From NCBI RefSeq assembly GCF_041199985.1, contig NZ_CP165647.1, forward strand, positions 992,001-1,056,000: a stretch of DNA of 64,000 bases. Reading direction: 5' to 3'. The translations under genes were made by a program, and so were the position numbers. Positions 8,772 to 17,329 of the stretch are shown here, piece after piece; position 1 is the first letter of the stretch, and each line of letters opens with the position of its first letter. The DNA comes from Leptotrichia sp. HSP-536 (GTDB taxonomy: Bacteria > Fusobacteriota > Fusobacteriia > Fusobacteriales > Leptotrichiaceae). Under the pieces are notes generated by a model that was given only the letters and a program-made list of their open reading frames with translations, had not been told where the DNA came from and did not search any database.

Positions 8772-8800
8772 TTGAGAAATATACTAAAATATGTTATTAT
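8772..8800 (+). promoter_or_regulatory. xseA promoter
   Basis: TTGAGA (8772-8777) and TATTAT (8795-8800) are 17 bases apart, with TG one base before the -10. The -35 overlaps a TTG that would otherwise be an upstream in-frame start for xseA, arguing against that start. Confidence 0.65.
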
Positions 8801-8834
8801 TAAAGAACAAAAAATGCAAGAAATGAGGGAAATT

Positions 8835-10175
8835 ATGGAACAGACAGTATTTTCCGTAAGTGAGATAAATAGGGAAGTTAAAATGTTTTTGGAGGGGACA
8901 AATACCTTTAAGAACATTTTTATTGAAGGGGAACTTTCTAATATTACGTATTATCGTTCGGGACATTTGTATTTTACGTTAAAAGATGCAAGTGCAAGTG
9001 TGAAATGCGCTATTTTTCGTTATAAGTATAGAGGAGTGCCTGAGGACTTGAAGGAAGGGGATTTGGTAAAAATCCATGGGAGCGTTACGCTTTATGAGGC
9101 AAATGGAAGTTATCAGATTGTGGCGGATTTTCTTGAAAAAAGCAATTCTTTGGGGCTACTTTATGAAAAAATGGAAATGCTTAAAAAATTGTATTTTGAA
9201 AAGGGATATTTTTCTGATGAAATAAAAAAACAGTTACCCAAATTACCTATAAATATTGGTGTTGTAACAGCTGATACAGGGGCTGCAATCAGAGATATTA
9301 TAAACACGACGCATAAAAGATTTTCGAATGTGAATATTTACCTTTATCCTGCAAAAGTTCAGGGAGAAGGGGCTGCACGCGAAGTTTCGGTAGGGATTGA
9401 GTTTTTTAATAGAATGAATGAAGAAAAACAGCTTGAAATAGATACGCTTATCGTTGGACGTGGTGGTGGAAGCATTGAGGATTTGTGGGCATTTAACGAG
9501 GAAGCTGTGATAGAAGCCATTTATAAATCGGAAATTCCTGTAATTTCGGCGGTAGGGCATGAAATTGACAACTTGCTTTCAGATTTGGTTGCAGATAAAC
9601 GGGCGGCTACACCAACTCAGGCAGCAGAAATCTTAATTCCTGAAAAAGAAAAATTGGCAGATGGGCTGGAGAGTAAAAAGAATCTTTTGAGCAAATTACT
9701 TTTAAATAAAGTTACAATGATGAAAAAAGAGCTGGAATACAGAAAAAATAACTATTATATAAAGAATTTTGCAAATATTCTGGATAACAAGAAATTTGAA
9801 TTAATGGAAAAGGAACAGAAATTATCAAGGGAACTTAAAAGAATTGTGCAGAAATCGAGAGAACAGCTGGATTACAGAAAACAGAGATTTGATAGAATTA
9901 ATTTACCAAAAATAATTTTAAGTGAAAAAGAAAATTTAAAGAAAAAATCAGCTGAACTCAATCAAATAATGCTGGAATTTTTTGAAAATAGAAAAAAAGA
10001 ATTGAAATATAAAAAGGCACAACTTTCTAAATATTCGGTAAACGATATTTTGAAGCAAGGGTATACGATAACTCGAAAAAATGGGAAAATTGTTAAAAGA
10101 GGGATTGAACTTAGCAAGGAAGATAAGCTGGAAATACAGTTTTTGGATGTTAAGAAGAAAGTGGTTGTTAAGTAA
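8835..10175 (+). CDS. xseA: exodeoxyribonuclease VII large subunit
   Basis: XseA is the catalytic subunit of exonuclease VII, which degrades single-stranded DNA. The N-terminal OB-fold (GELSNITYYRSGHLYFTL, then VKCAIF) is followed by the catalytic core with TLIVGRGGGSIEDLWAFN, ISAVGHEID and DKRAATPTQAAE. A long lysine/glutamate-rich coiled coil runs from about 280 to 410, and a C-terminal DILKQGYTI segment closes the protein. The ATG at 8835 has GAGGGAA upstream and gives 446 residues; the longer TTG reading overlaps the promoter. The small subunit gene xseB is not adjacent. Confidence 0.93.
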   Translation: MEQTVFSVSEINREVKMFLEGTNTFKNIFIEGELSNITYYRSGHLYFTLKDASASVKCAIFRYKYRGVPEDLKEGDLVKIHGSVTLYEANGSYQIVADFLEKSNSLGLLYEKMEMLKKLYFEKGYFSDEIKKQLPKLPINIGVVTADTGAAIRDIINTTHKRFSNVNIYLYPAKVQGEGAAREVSVGIEFFNRMNEEKQLEIDTLIVGRGGGSIEDLWAFNEEAVIEAIYKSEIPVISAVGHEIDNLLSDLVADKRAATPTQAAEILIPEKEKLADGLESKKNLLSKLLLNKVTMMKKELEYRKNNYYIKNFANILDNKKFELMEKEQKLSRELKRIVQKSREQLDYRKQRFDRINLPKIILSEKENLKKKSAELNQIMLEFFENRKKELKYKKAQLSKYSVNDILKQGYTITRKNGKIVKRGIELSKEDKLEIQFLDVKKKVVVK

Positions 10176-10229
10176 TTGGTTATTAAAAAATATTAGATAA
10201 AAGTATTGATTTTTTTACTTTTTTATACT

Positions 10230-10252
10230 AAAATATACAAAATGTATATTTT
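10230..10252. promoter_or_regulatory. perfect 23-bp palindrome, candidate operator
   Basis: AAAATATACA (10230-10239) and TGTATATTTT (10243-10252) are exact reverse complements around a three-base centre. The site ends three bases before the ribosome site of the AAA ATPase gene. It could bind a dimeric repressor or form an RNA hairpin next to the Shine-Dalgarno. Confidence 0.55.
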
Positions 10253-10271
10253 GTAAAAGGAGTGGTTTGAA

Positions 10272-11576
10272 ATGGATTTTTATCTTTTAGAATTTAAATT
10301 AGATGGAATAAAAAATATTGAAAAAGAAATTGCAATTAGTTTTTATAAGCAGGATATTCGGAAATTTAACAGGGAAAATTATAATGTTAAGGGAATTTTT
10401 GGAAGAAATGGAATTGGGAAGACTGCTATTATAAAGGGAATTGAAATTTTAAGAAATATTGTATTAGACAGCGACTATTTGATTTTAAAAAGCAGTTTGT
10501 TAAATGAAATAATAAATAAGAAACTGAAAGAATGTTATTTATCCGTTGAGTTTCTAGTTGTTGATAAAGATAATAAAAAACATATTTTTGAACATTCAAT
10601 AAATTTAAAAATAAAAAATGGAAAAATTATTATTACAAAAGAAATTATAAATAAAAAAAAGTTAGATAGAAAAGAAGTTTTAAAAACATTGATTATAGAA
10701 AATGGAGAAATAAATAAAGATAAATCAAATTATTTTAAAAATTTGGATGAAATAGTAAAATTATCAATGAATTTATTAGAAAGAAAAAGTATAATAAATT
10801 TGATTATTAATGATATTGCGAAAGATAGAGAAAATAAATTAGAATCTGAGAAATTTGAATTTGCATATTTGTATATGTTATATTCCAAAATTAATATTTT
10901 TACTCATTTGGAAGACAGTTGTTATAAGATGTTTTCTGTTAATATTGAAAATCAAAATTGGCTTGATAAAATATATATTGATTATGTAAATCAAGAAGCT
11001 AAAAAGAGAAATATCTTATCTAAAACAAAAGAAGAAATTGAAAATTTGAATAAAAGTCTAGAAAGAAAAGAAAGATTTTTGAAATTATTTAATCCTGAAC
11101 TAAATAAAATAGAGTTTGAAAAGAAAGATTTTGATGAAAATTATTATGAAATTGAATATGTTTTCAACTACAAGGATTACAAGATAAATTTTGAATATGA
11201 AAGTATGGGAATGAAGTCACTGTTTAGATTATTTGACGTTTTAGATACGATTAATAATGGCGGAATTGTGTTTGTGGATGAAATAGATATGAGTATTCAT
11301 GATTTATATTTAAATAGGTTAATTGAGTTTTTTGCTGAAAATGGGAAAGGACAGTTTACGTTTACGGCTCATAATACAAGTATTTTGGATACTTTAAAAA
11401 AATATAAAAATTCGATAGATTTTATAACTGAATATCAGGAAATAAAGCCTTGGATAAAAAATGGAAATTATTCTCCAAGAAAGCAGTATTTGGAGGGAAT
11501 GTTACCCAATATGCCATATAATATTGAATATTATGATTTTTTTGAGATATTTAATACGTTTGAAGAGGAGAATTAA
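10272..11576 (+). CDS. AAA family ATPase, OLD/RloA/AriA-like
   Basis: This is an SMC/ABC-type AAA ATPase of 434 residues. Walker A is FGRNGIGKTA near residue 44. An ABC-like segment ESMGMKSLFRLFD lies near 315. Walker B is GIVFVDEID near 335, followed by the switch histidine in FTFTAHNTSILD near 365. The middle is lysine-rich with helical stretches. Such ATPases often pair with a TOPRIM or other nuclease in anti-phage modules (OLD, RloAB, PARIS). The next gene is a broken TOPRIM-like reading frame nine bases downstream, which fits. An AAAGGAG ribosome site precedes it. The exact family is uncertain; its AT content is even higher than that of its neighbours, suggesting acquisition. Confidence 0.75.
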   Translation: MDFYLLEFKLDGIKNIEKEIAISFYKQDIRKFNRENYNVKGIFGRNGIGKTAIIKGIEILRNIVLDSDYLILKSSLLNEIINKKLKECYLSVEFLVVDKDNKKHIFEHSINLKIKNGKIIITKEIINKKKLDRKEVLKTLIIENGEINKDKSNYFKNLDEIVKLSMNLLERKSIINLIINDIAKDRENKLESEKFEFAYLYMLYSKINIFTHLEDSCYKMFSVNIENQNWLDKIYIDYVNQEAKKRNILSKTKEEIENLNKSLERKERFLKLFNPELNKIEFEKKDFDENYYEIEYVFNYKDYKINFEYESMGMKSLFRLFDVLDTINNGGIVFVDEIDMSIHDLYLNRLIEFFAENGKGQFTFTAHNTSILDTLKKYKNSIDFITEYQEIKPWIKNGNYSPRKQYLEGMLPNMPYNIEYYDFFEIFNTFEEEN

Positions 11577-11585
11577 GGGGGAATT

Positions 11586-12058
11586 ATGAAACTGTGGCTG
11601 TTTTTGGTTGAGGGAAATTCAGATAAAATATATGTTGATAAAATTATCAAGTATTATGTGAAATCTGAAAAATTGAAAAAAGAAATTAAATTAGAGTGGA
11701 TTATTCTTGACGGGAAATATAATTATAATAAAAAAGATAAACAAATTAAGCAGAAAATAGATAAGTTTAAAAATCAAAATAGAAATTCTGATTATTAGAT
11801 TATCTATGTTATTGATTTGGATAAATGTAGAAATGATGAGAAAGACAGAACATTTTTAGTTGATATAAAGAAATTTATTCAAAGAAATAAATATAAATTG
11901 ATAATAAAGCTAAAAATAAAAAGGAAAAGGTTAAAATTGCTGAAAAATTTATAATGAAAGAATCAATTGAAAAGTATTTAAGAATTGAAGAACCTGAAAA
12001 TGTAAGTATTGGAAGTAATATTTTTAAAATATTGGATATTTTAGAAAGTGAGGTATAA
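11586..12058 (+). pseudogene. TOPRIM-like nuclease partner, interrupted
   Basis: The frame starts MKLWLFLVEGNSDKIYV, with the TOPRIM-type glutamate, and meets an in-frame TAG at 11796-11798. The same frame then continues IIYVIDLDKCRND, which supplies the DxD pair. Near 11905-11915 the coding frame shifts, and a second frame runs KEKVKIAEKFIMKESIEKYL to a stop at 12056-12058, two bases before the next gene. Rejoined, this gives roughly 157 residues. The arrangement directly after an AAA ATPase suggests a two-gene RloB/DUF4435-like defence module now inactivated. The TOPRIM call rests on two short motifs. Confidence 0.6.
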
Positions 12059-12060
12059 AA

Positions 12061-12546
12061 ATGTCTAAAAGAGAAAATTATTTATCGTGGGATGAATATT
12101 TTATGGGAATTGCATTTTTATCAGGAATGAGAAGTAAGGATCCGTCTACGCAGGTAGGAGCTTGTATTATTGATGAGGATAAAAAGATTATTGGAATTGG
12201 TTATAACGGGTTTCCACATGGGAGCTCAGATGATGAGATGCCTTGGGAACGGGAAGGGGAGTTTTTAGAGACCAAGTATCCCTATGTGGTGCATGCTGAG
12301 CTGAATGCGATTTTGAACAGTATAAAATCTCTTAAAAACTGTACTATTTATGTGACGCATTTTCCTTGTAATGAGTGTGCGAAAGCGATTGTTCAGGCGG
12401 GAATAAAGAAAGTTGTTTATTTTTCAGATAAACATAAGGATTTGGATAGTACAAAGGCTTCCAGAAAAATATTTGAAAATGCAAATGTAGAAATGGCTCA
12501 TTTGGAAATTTTAAGAGAAAATATTGTTATAAATTTTAAAGATTAA
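12061..12546 (+). CDS. deoxycytidylate deaminase family protein
   Basis: This zinc-dependent deaminase most likely converts dCMP to dUMP for thymidylate synthesis. The zinc site is visible as HAELNAIL near residue 78 and PCNECAKAI near 102. The SKDPSTQVGA segment near 25 is also typical of dCMP deaminases (ComEB type). At 161 residues it is full length. It starts two bases after the broken TOPRIM gene, whose end supplies the GTGAGG ribosome site. The uracil-DNA glycosylase gene follows, so both neighbours concern dUTP/uracil balance. Confidence 0.88.
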   Translation: MSKRENYLSWDEYFMGIAFLSGMRSKDPSTQVGACIIDEDKKIIGIGYNGFPHGSSDDEMPWEREGEFLETKYPYVVHAELNAILNSIKSLKNCTIYVTHFPCNECAKAIVQAGIKKVVYFSDKHKDLDSTKASRKIFENANVEMAHLEILRENIVINFKD

Positions 12547-12685
12547 TAAATTATTTGGAAAAGGATTATATTTAATACATTAAAAATTTGAATAAAAAAT
12601 TAAGATTAAATAGCTTTAGTTGAATTTAAAAAAATATAAATTTAAATTGAAAAATTATAAATTTTTTGAGGGAAGGAATGGAAAA

Positions 12686-13357
12686 ATGGTTAATATTGGA
12701 AATGACTGGGATGAAATTTTTGAGAAAGAAAAGGAATTTGAAAAGGATTATTACTTAAATTTGAGAAAATTTTTAATAAAAGAATATAAAACAAAAACGA
12801 TTTATCCAGATAAATATGAGATTTTTTCCGCATTTAAGCTAACAAGCTATAAAGACTGCAGAGTTGTAATCTTGGGGCAGGATCCTTATCATGGGGAAAA
12901 TCAGGCACATGGACTCGCATTTTCAGTAAAGCGGGGAATTGCCTTGCCACCTTCCTTAAAAAATATTTATAAAGAAATTGAAAATGAATTTGGCTATAAA
13001 ATGAGTAAAAATGGATTTTTGGAAAAATGGGCAAAACAGGGAGTGTTGCTTTTAAATACAGCTTTAACAGTAGTTGCTGGAAATGCCAATTCACATTCAA
13101 AAATCGGATGGGAAATTTTTACAGATAATGTGATAAAATATTTGAATGAACGTAATGAGCCAGTAATTTTCTTACTTTGGGGAAATAATGCGAAAAGCAA
13201 GAAAGCCTTTATTGATACGAATAAACATTACATTTTAGAAAGCGTGCATCCAAGTCCATTGTCTGCAAGCCGTGGATTTTTTGGCTGTGGGCATTTTATG
13301 AGGGCAAATGAGATTTTGAGAGAATTGGGAAAAGAAGAGATTGATTGGCAAATATAA
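12686..13357 (+). CDS. ung: uracil-DNA glycosylase
   Basis: Ung removes uracil from DNA in base-excision repair. The catalytic water-activating loop reads GQDPYHGENQAHG near residue 62, and the C-terminal HPSPLSASRGFFGCGHF carries the catalytic His and the intercalating loop. LLLNTALTV is also conserved. The ATG at 12686 follows GAGGGAAGG with nine-base spacing; an upstream TTG at 12620 lacks a ribosome site and adds a lysine-rich tail foreign to the family. It has 223 residues, normal for Ung. It follows the dCMP deaminase gene. Confidence 0.96.
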   Translation: MVNIGNDWDEIFEKEKEFEKDYYLNLRKFLIKEYKTKTIYPDKYEIFSAFKLTSYKDCRVVILGQDPYHGENQAHGLAFSVKRGIALPPSLKNIYKEIENEFGYKMSKNGFLEKWAKQGVLLLNTALTVVAGNANSHSKIGWEIFTDNVIKYLNERNEPVIFLLWGNNAKSKKAFIDTNKHYILESVHPSPLSASRGFFGCGHFMRANEILRELGKEEIDWQI

Positions 13358-13400
13358 ATTTGATAAAAGAAAATTTGTATTGTGGAAGGGAGGAATTTTT

Positions 13401-13958
13401 GTGAATTTTAGGAAATCAACTTATGATGATGTGGATAAAATTTTGGAAATTATTGAAAAAGCAAAAGCTGAATTTAAAAAAAGCGGGTTAGATCAGTGGC
13501 AAAATGGGTATCCAAATAGACAAGTTATCGAAAATGATGTAAAATTGGGAATTAGCTATGTTCTTGAAAATGTTGAAAAAAATAGCGTTGAATCAAAATC
13601 AAAAATTATCGGAACAATTGTTTTATCGCTTGAAAAAGAAATGTCATATTCTAAAATAGAGGGAAAATGGATAACTGATGATGATTATATGGTAATTCAC
13701 AGGCTGGCGGTTGATACGGATGTCAAGAATAAGGGAATTGCCACAAAAATTTTGGAGTTTTCGGAAAAAGTTTGTCTGGAAAAGAAAATACTTAGCTTGA
13801 AAACGGATACGCATGAGGATAATGAGCCGATGAAAAAATTGCTTGAGAAAAATGGATTTTGTTATTGTGGCGTGATTTATTTGGATAAAGAGCCTGATGT
13901 AGGGGAAAAGAGAATTGCTTATGAGAAAATAATAAAAATACCACATAAGTTATTGTAA
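13401..13958 (+). CDS. GNAT family N-acetyltransferase
   Basis: This is a 185-residue Gcn5-related acetyltransferase of unknown substrate. The acetyl-CoA-binding motif A region reads HRLAVDTDVKNKGIATKIL near residues 97-115, with a terminal KNGFCYCGVIYLD strand. DQWQNGYPN in the N-terminal part is typical of a small GNAT subfamily in Firmicutes and Fusobacteria. The GTG at 13401 is chosen because GGGAGGAATT precedes it; the longer frame back to 13341 overlaps ung and lacks a ribosome site. Likely cytoplasmic. Confidence 0.82.
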   Translation: MNFRKSTYDDVDKILEIIEKAKAEFKKSGLDQWQNGYPNRQVIENDVKLGISYVLENVEKNSVESKSKIIGTIVLSLEKEMSYSKIEGKWITDDDYMVIHRLAVDTDVKNKGIATKILEFSEKVCLEKKILSLKTDTHEDNEPMKKLLEKNGFCYCGVIYLDKEPDVGEKRIAYEKIIKIPHKLL

Positions 13959-14000
13959 AAACATTTAATAAAAAGCGAAAGAAATGGAGTGTGATAGTGT

Positions 14001-15134
14001 ATGAAATTTGAAACAAAAACGATACATGGAATAAGAAAAGGAAAAAAGAAAGAACTGTGGGGAACAAATGTTAATTTTGCTTCAACTTTTCCTGTTGCAG
14101 AATTTGGAGTAACGCAGGAATTTGAATATTCAAGAGTTTCGGCGCCTACAAGAAATGAGCTGGAAGAAATACTTGCTGCATTAGAAAATGGTAAATATGG
14201 GTATGCGTTTTCATCAGGAATGGCGACTACAACATCTGTATTTACAATGTTTAAAGCAGGAGATCATATTATTTTAGGTCAGGATATTTATGGTGGAACT
14301 TATAGGATTGTTCATGATATTTATTCAAAATTTGGATTGGAATACACTTTTGTTGATACAACTGACCTGGATAACATCCGAAATGCGATTAAGGAAAATA
14401 CAAAGGCTATTTTTATTGAAACTCCGTCAAATCCATTGCTTGATGTTACGGATATGAGAGGAGTTGTAGAAATTGCAAAAGAGCATAACTTGATAACAAT
14501 AGCAGACAACACTTTTATGACTCCATATTTGCAAAAACCGCTTGATTTTGGGATTGATATTGTAATTCATAGTGCAACTAAATTTTTATCTGGGCATCAT
14601 GATTTGCTGGCTGGAGTTGCGATTACAAATGATGAGAGGCTTGCGGAAAAAATTAAATTTTCACAAGTTGCAGCTGGAGCCTTAATTTCTCCATTTGACA
14701 GCTGGCTTTTGATGAGAAGTCTTAAAACATTGAAACTTAGAGTGGAAGCGGCACAAACAAATACCGAAAAATTGATAGAATTTTTTCAAAACCATGATGC
14801 AGTTGACAAAGTTTATTATCCGACTTTAGATACAAACAAAGAGAAAAAAATTCATAAAAGTCAGGCAACAGGTGGAGGTTCAGTATTTTCATTCACTTTA
14901 AAGGACGATTCAAAAGTAAAAACATTTTTTGAAAATCTAAATGTGGCACTATTTGCGGCAAGCCTTGGTGGAGCGGAAACGCTGGTAACACATCCAAGTA
15001 CCATAACTCATGCAGAAATGCCTGACGAAGAAAAGGAAGCGAGAGGATTTACAAACTCATTGATAAGAATAGCTGTCGGATTTGAGAATATTGATGATTT
15101 GATTGAAGATTTTAAACAGGCATTGGAAAAATAA
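14001..15134 (+). CDS. PLP-dependent trans-sulfuration enzyme (cystathionine gamma-synthase/lyase family)
   Basis: The 377-residue protein belongs to the Cys/Met metabolism PLP enzyme family. The PLP lysine is in HSATKFLSGHHDLLAG near residue 196. ETPSNPLLD near 137 and YAFSSGMATT near 75 are further PLP-pocket motifs. Members act as cystathionine gamma-synthase, beta-lyase, gamma-lyase or methionine gamma-lyase, and sequence inspection alone does not decide which. The gene stands alone, with no met or cys neighbours. A lyase role producing H2S or pyruvate would be common in oral anaerobes but is inference. Confidence 0.85.
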   Translation: MKFETKTIHGIRKGKKKELWGTNVNFASTFPVAEFGVTQEFEYSRVSAPTRNELEEILAALENGKYGYAFSSGMATTTSVFTMFKAGDHIILGQDIYGGTYRIVHDIYSKFGLEYTFVDTTDLDNIRNAIKENTKAIFIETPSNPLLDVTDMRGVVEIAKEHNLITIADNTFMTPYLQKPLDFGIDIVIHSATKFLSGHHDLLAGVAITNDERLAEKIKFSQVAAGALISPFDSWLLMRSLKTLKLRVEAAQTNTEKLIEFFQNHDAVDKVYYPTLDTNKEKKIHKSQATGGGSVFSFTLKDDSKVKTFFENLNVALFAASLGGAETLVTHPSTITHAEMPDEEKEARGFTNSLIRIAVGFENIDDLIEDFKQALEK

Positions 15135-15226
15135 AAAATAAAGGAAAAATAGATGGTAACGAGAAAAAAGGAACTGGAAAAAGTTCAAAAAATGGAAATG
15201 AAAAACTAATTGCTGCGATAATTACT

Positions 15227-15835
15227 GTGTTATTAGCAATATTTGGGTTTGCATACAATGGAGTTAATTCAAAATCGAGTGAAAAAAGAGTAAAAACAAG
15301 CAATTCCAAAAAAAGTACAACTGCGAAAAGTACAAAAAATAATTCTTCAAATGCTAAAGTTGTGCAAAATCCAACTATTCTAAAAGGTTATCAGGCTATA
15401 AAAGTCAGCGATGGAGATACTCTGAATGTTCAAAAGGTGGAAAATGGGAAGTTTGCTGGAGAAGTCATGAAAATCAGGATGTTCGGAATTGATGCTCCTG
15501 AAAAGACGCAGGATTATGGGATTGAGAGCAAGCAGGCGTTGGAAAAGTTAGTAAATGGAAAGACACTTGAAATTGAGGAGAAAAATAGGGATAGATATGG
15601 CAGAACGGTGGCTGTTGTTTATGTCAATGGGAAAAATGTAAATGAAGAAATGGTAAAAAACGGGAATGCATGGTGGTATCAGGAATACGATAAAAAAGAT
15701 ACTAAAATGCAGGCTTATCAGGAAAATGCCAAAAAAAATAAACTTGGGCTGTTTGGAAAAAGAGGATATGTAGAGCCGTGGAATTATAGAAAAGAGAAAA
15801 AGGCGGCCGCAACAAGCAAAACAAAAAGCAAATAA
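15227..15835 (+). CDS. thermonuclease family protein (SNase-like)
   Basis: This staphylococcal-nuclease-like protein is probably a membrane-anchored or secreted nuclease. The SNase core runs from residue 45 to 185: VSDGDTLNV, then RMFGIDAPEKTQ with the catalytic Arg and Asp, then EEKNRDRYGRTVA with the catalytic Glu and Arg. A hydrophobic segment at the N-terminus suggests a signal anchor. The GTG at 15227 has no ribosome site and cuts into the hydrophobic stretch. A better site (AAGGAAAAATAG then ATG at 15153) is in another frame, so the 5' end is probably frameshifted in the A6 run near 15160. The C-terminus is lysine-rich. Confidence 0.82.
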   Translation: MLLAIFGFAYNGVNSKSSEKRVKTSNSKKSTTAKSTKNNSSNAKVVQNPTILKGYQAIKVSDGDTLNVQKVENGKFAGEVMKIRMFGIDAPEKTQDYGIESKQALEKLVNGKTLEIEEKNRDRYGRTVAVVYVNGKNVNEEMVKNGNAWWYQEYDKKDTKMQAYQENAKKNKLGLFGKRGYVEPWNYRKEKKAAATSKTKSK

Positions 15836-15896
15836 TGAGTTTAAGTAATTTATTAAACGAATGAAAAAGAAGTATAATAAAGAAAAGGATGATAAA

Positions 15897-17175
15897 ATGT
15901 TTATTGATGAAAGTGTAATTACAGTAATTTCTGGAAAAGGAGGAGATGGTGCTGCGACATTCAGGCGTGAAAAATTTGTACAGTTTGGAGGGCCTGACGG
16001 TGGAGATGGTGGAAAAGGCGGAGATATTGTCTTTATTGCTGATCCAAATATTAACACTCTTGTAGATTTTAAGAGCAGTAAAAAATTTAAGGCACAAGAC
16101 GGGACAAAAGGGTCTGCTGCACGTTCTACTGGAAAATCAGGGGAAGACTTGATTATAAAAGTTCCTGTTGGAACGATGATTAGGGATTTTGAAACAAATA
16201 AGCTGCTGCTTGACTTGGACAATCCAAATGAAAAAGTGATATTTTTAAAAGGAGGAGATGGCGGACGTGGAAATATCCATTTTAAGTCTTCAGTAAAAAA
16301 AGCTCCACGAATAGCAGAAAGCGGACGTGAAGGTGTAGAATTAAAAATAAAGCTGGAATTAAAACTGCTTGCTGATGTGGCTCTTGTAGGTTATCCAAGT
16401 GTAGGAAAATCCAGCTTTATTAATAAAGTATCGGCTGCCAAATCAAAAGTTGCAAGTTACCATTTTACAACATTAAAGCCTAAATTGGGAGTTGTCAGAA
16501 TGGGAGATGAGGAAAGTTTCGTGGTGGCTGATGTGCCAGCCATTGAAGGCTCACGAAGGAGTGGGGCTTGGAGATAGATTCTTAAAGCATATTGAAAGAT
16601 GTAAGCTGATTATTCATATTGTGGATATTTCAGGACTGGATGGGCGTAGCCCAGAGGAGGATTTTGTAAAAATAAACCATGAATTAAAAAATTATAGTGA
16701 AAAATTGGCAAATAAACCTCAAATTGTTGTGGCTAACAAGATTGATATGCTTTATGAAGATGAAAAGTATGATGAATTTGAAAAATTTGTCAAGGAAAAA
16801 GGTATAAAATATGTGTATCCTGTTTCTGTAATCGCAAATGACGGATTAAAGCCAGTTTTATCAAAAGCGTGGGAAATGATACAGGAAATACCTAGGGAAG
16901 AGCTGGAAGAAGTTCATTCTGTTGAGGAATTAATTCAAGAAAATAATAAAAAAGACGACTGGATTATTAAGAAAACGGCTGAACATGTGTTTGAAGTGGA
17001 TGGGCGAATTGTGGACGATGTCCTTAAAAAATATGTATTTATCGGAGAAGAAGGAATTATAAACTTCTTGCAAAAAATGAGAAGTCTTGGTATGGAAACA
17101 GAGCTTGAAAAGGCTGGAGTTGAAGAAGGGGATGTTATAATTATTGCTGGTTATGAATTTGAATATGTCATTTAA
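15897..17175 (+). pseudogene. obgE: GTPase Obg, frameshifted in the G3 motif
   Basis: Obg is an essential ribosome-associated GTPase. The glycine-rich Obg fold (MFIDESVITVISGKGGDG, with several GGDGG and GGRG runs) and the P-loop GYPSVGKSS are in one frame. The G4 (VANKIDM), G5 and C-terminal OCT domain are in another. The switch falls at about 16535-16555. The usual DxPGLIEGAxEGVGLG reads DVPAIEGSRR then stops in the first frame, and HEGVGLGDRFLKH resumes in the second. About five bases appear to be missing compared with the expected coding sequence. The start at 15897 has AAAGGATG upstream. Either the sequence is wrong here or the strain has a damaged obgE. Confidence 0.9.
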
Positions 17176-17329
17176 TTAAAAAAATATAAAAAATTTTTTT
17201 TGAAAAAGATATTGAAAAAAAGAAAAAATGTGGTTTACTTATAGTAATATTATTTTAAAATTAAATTCATAAATTTCAAATATTATAAACTTTTAATTTG
17301 GAGGTAAAAAAATAAATAATATAAAAGAC

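Noticed and set aside
8772..8834. Longer xseA reading from TTG at 8772
   Set aside because: The TTG is part of a good -35 box and lacks a ribosome site, while ATG at 8835 has GAGGGAA at correct spacing.
9243..9560. Minus-strand frame within xseA as an overlapping gene
   Set aside because: No ribosome site, and xseA motifs are fully conserved on the other strand.
10272..12058. Restriction-modification or prophage island around the AAA ATPase
   Set aside because: No methyltransferase, restriction specificity subunit, integrase, attachment site or phage structural gene is seen nearby.
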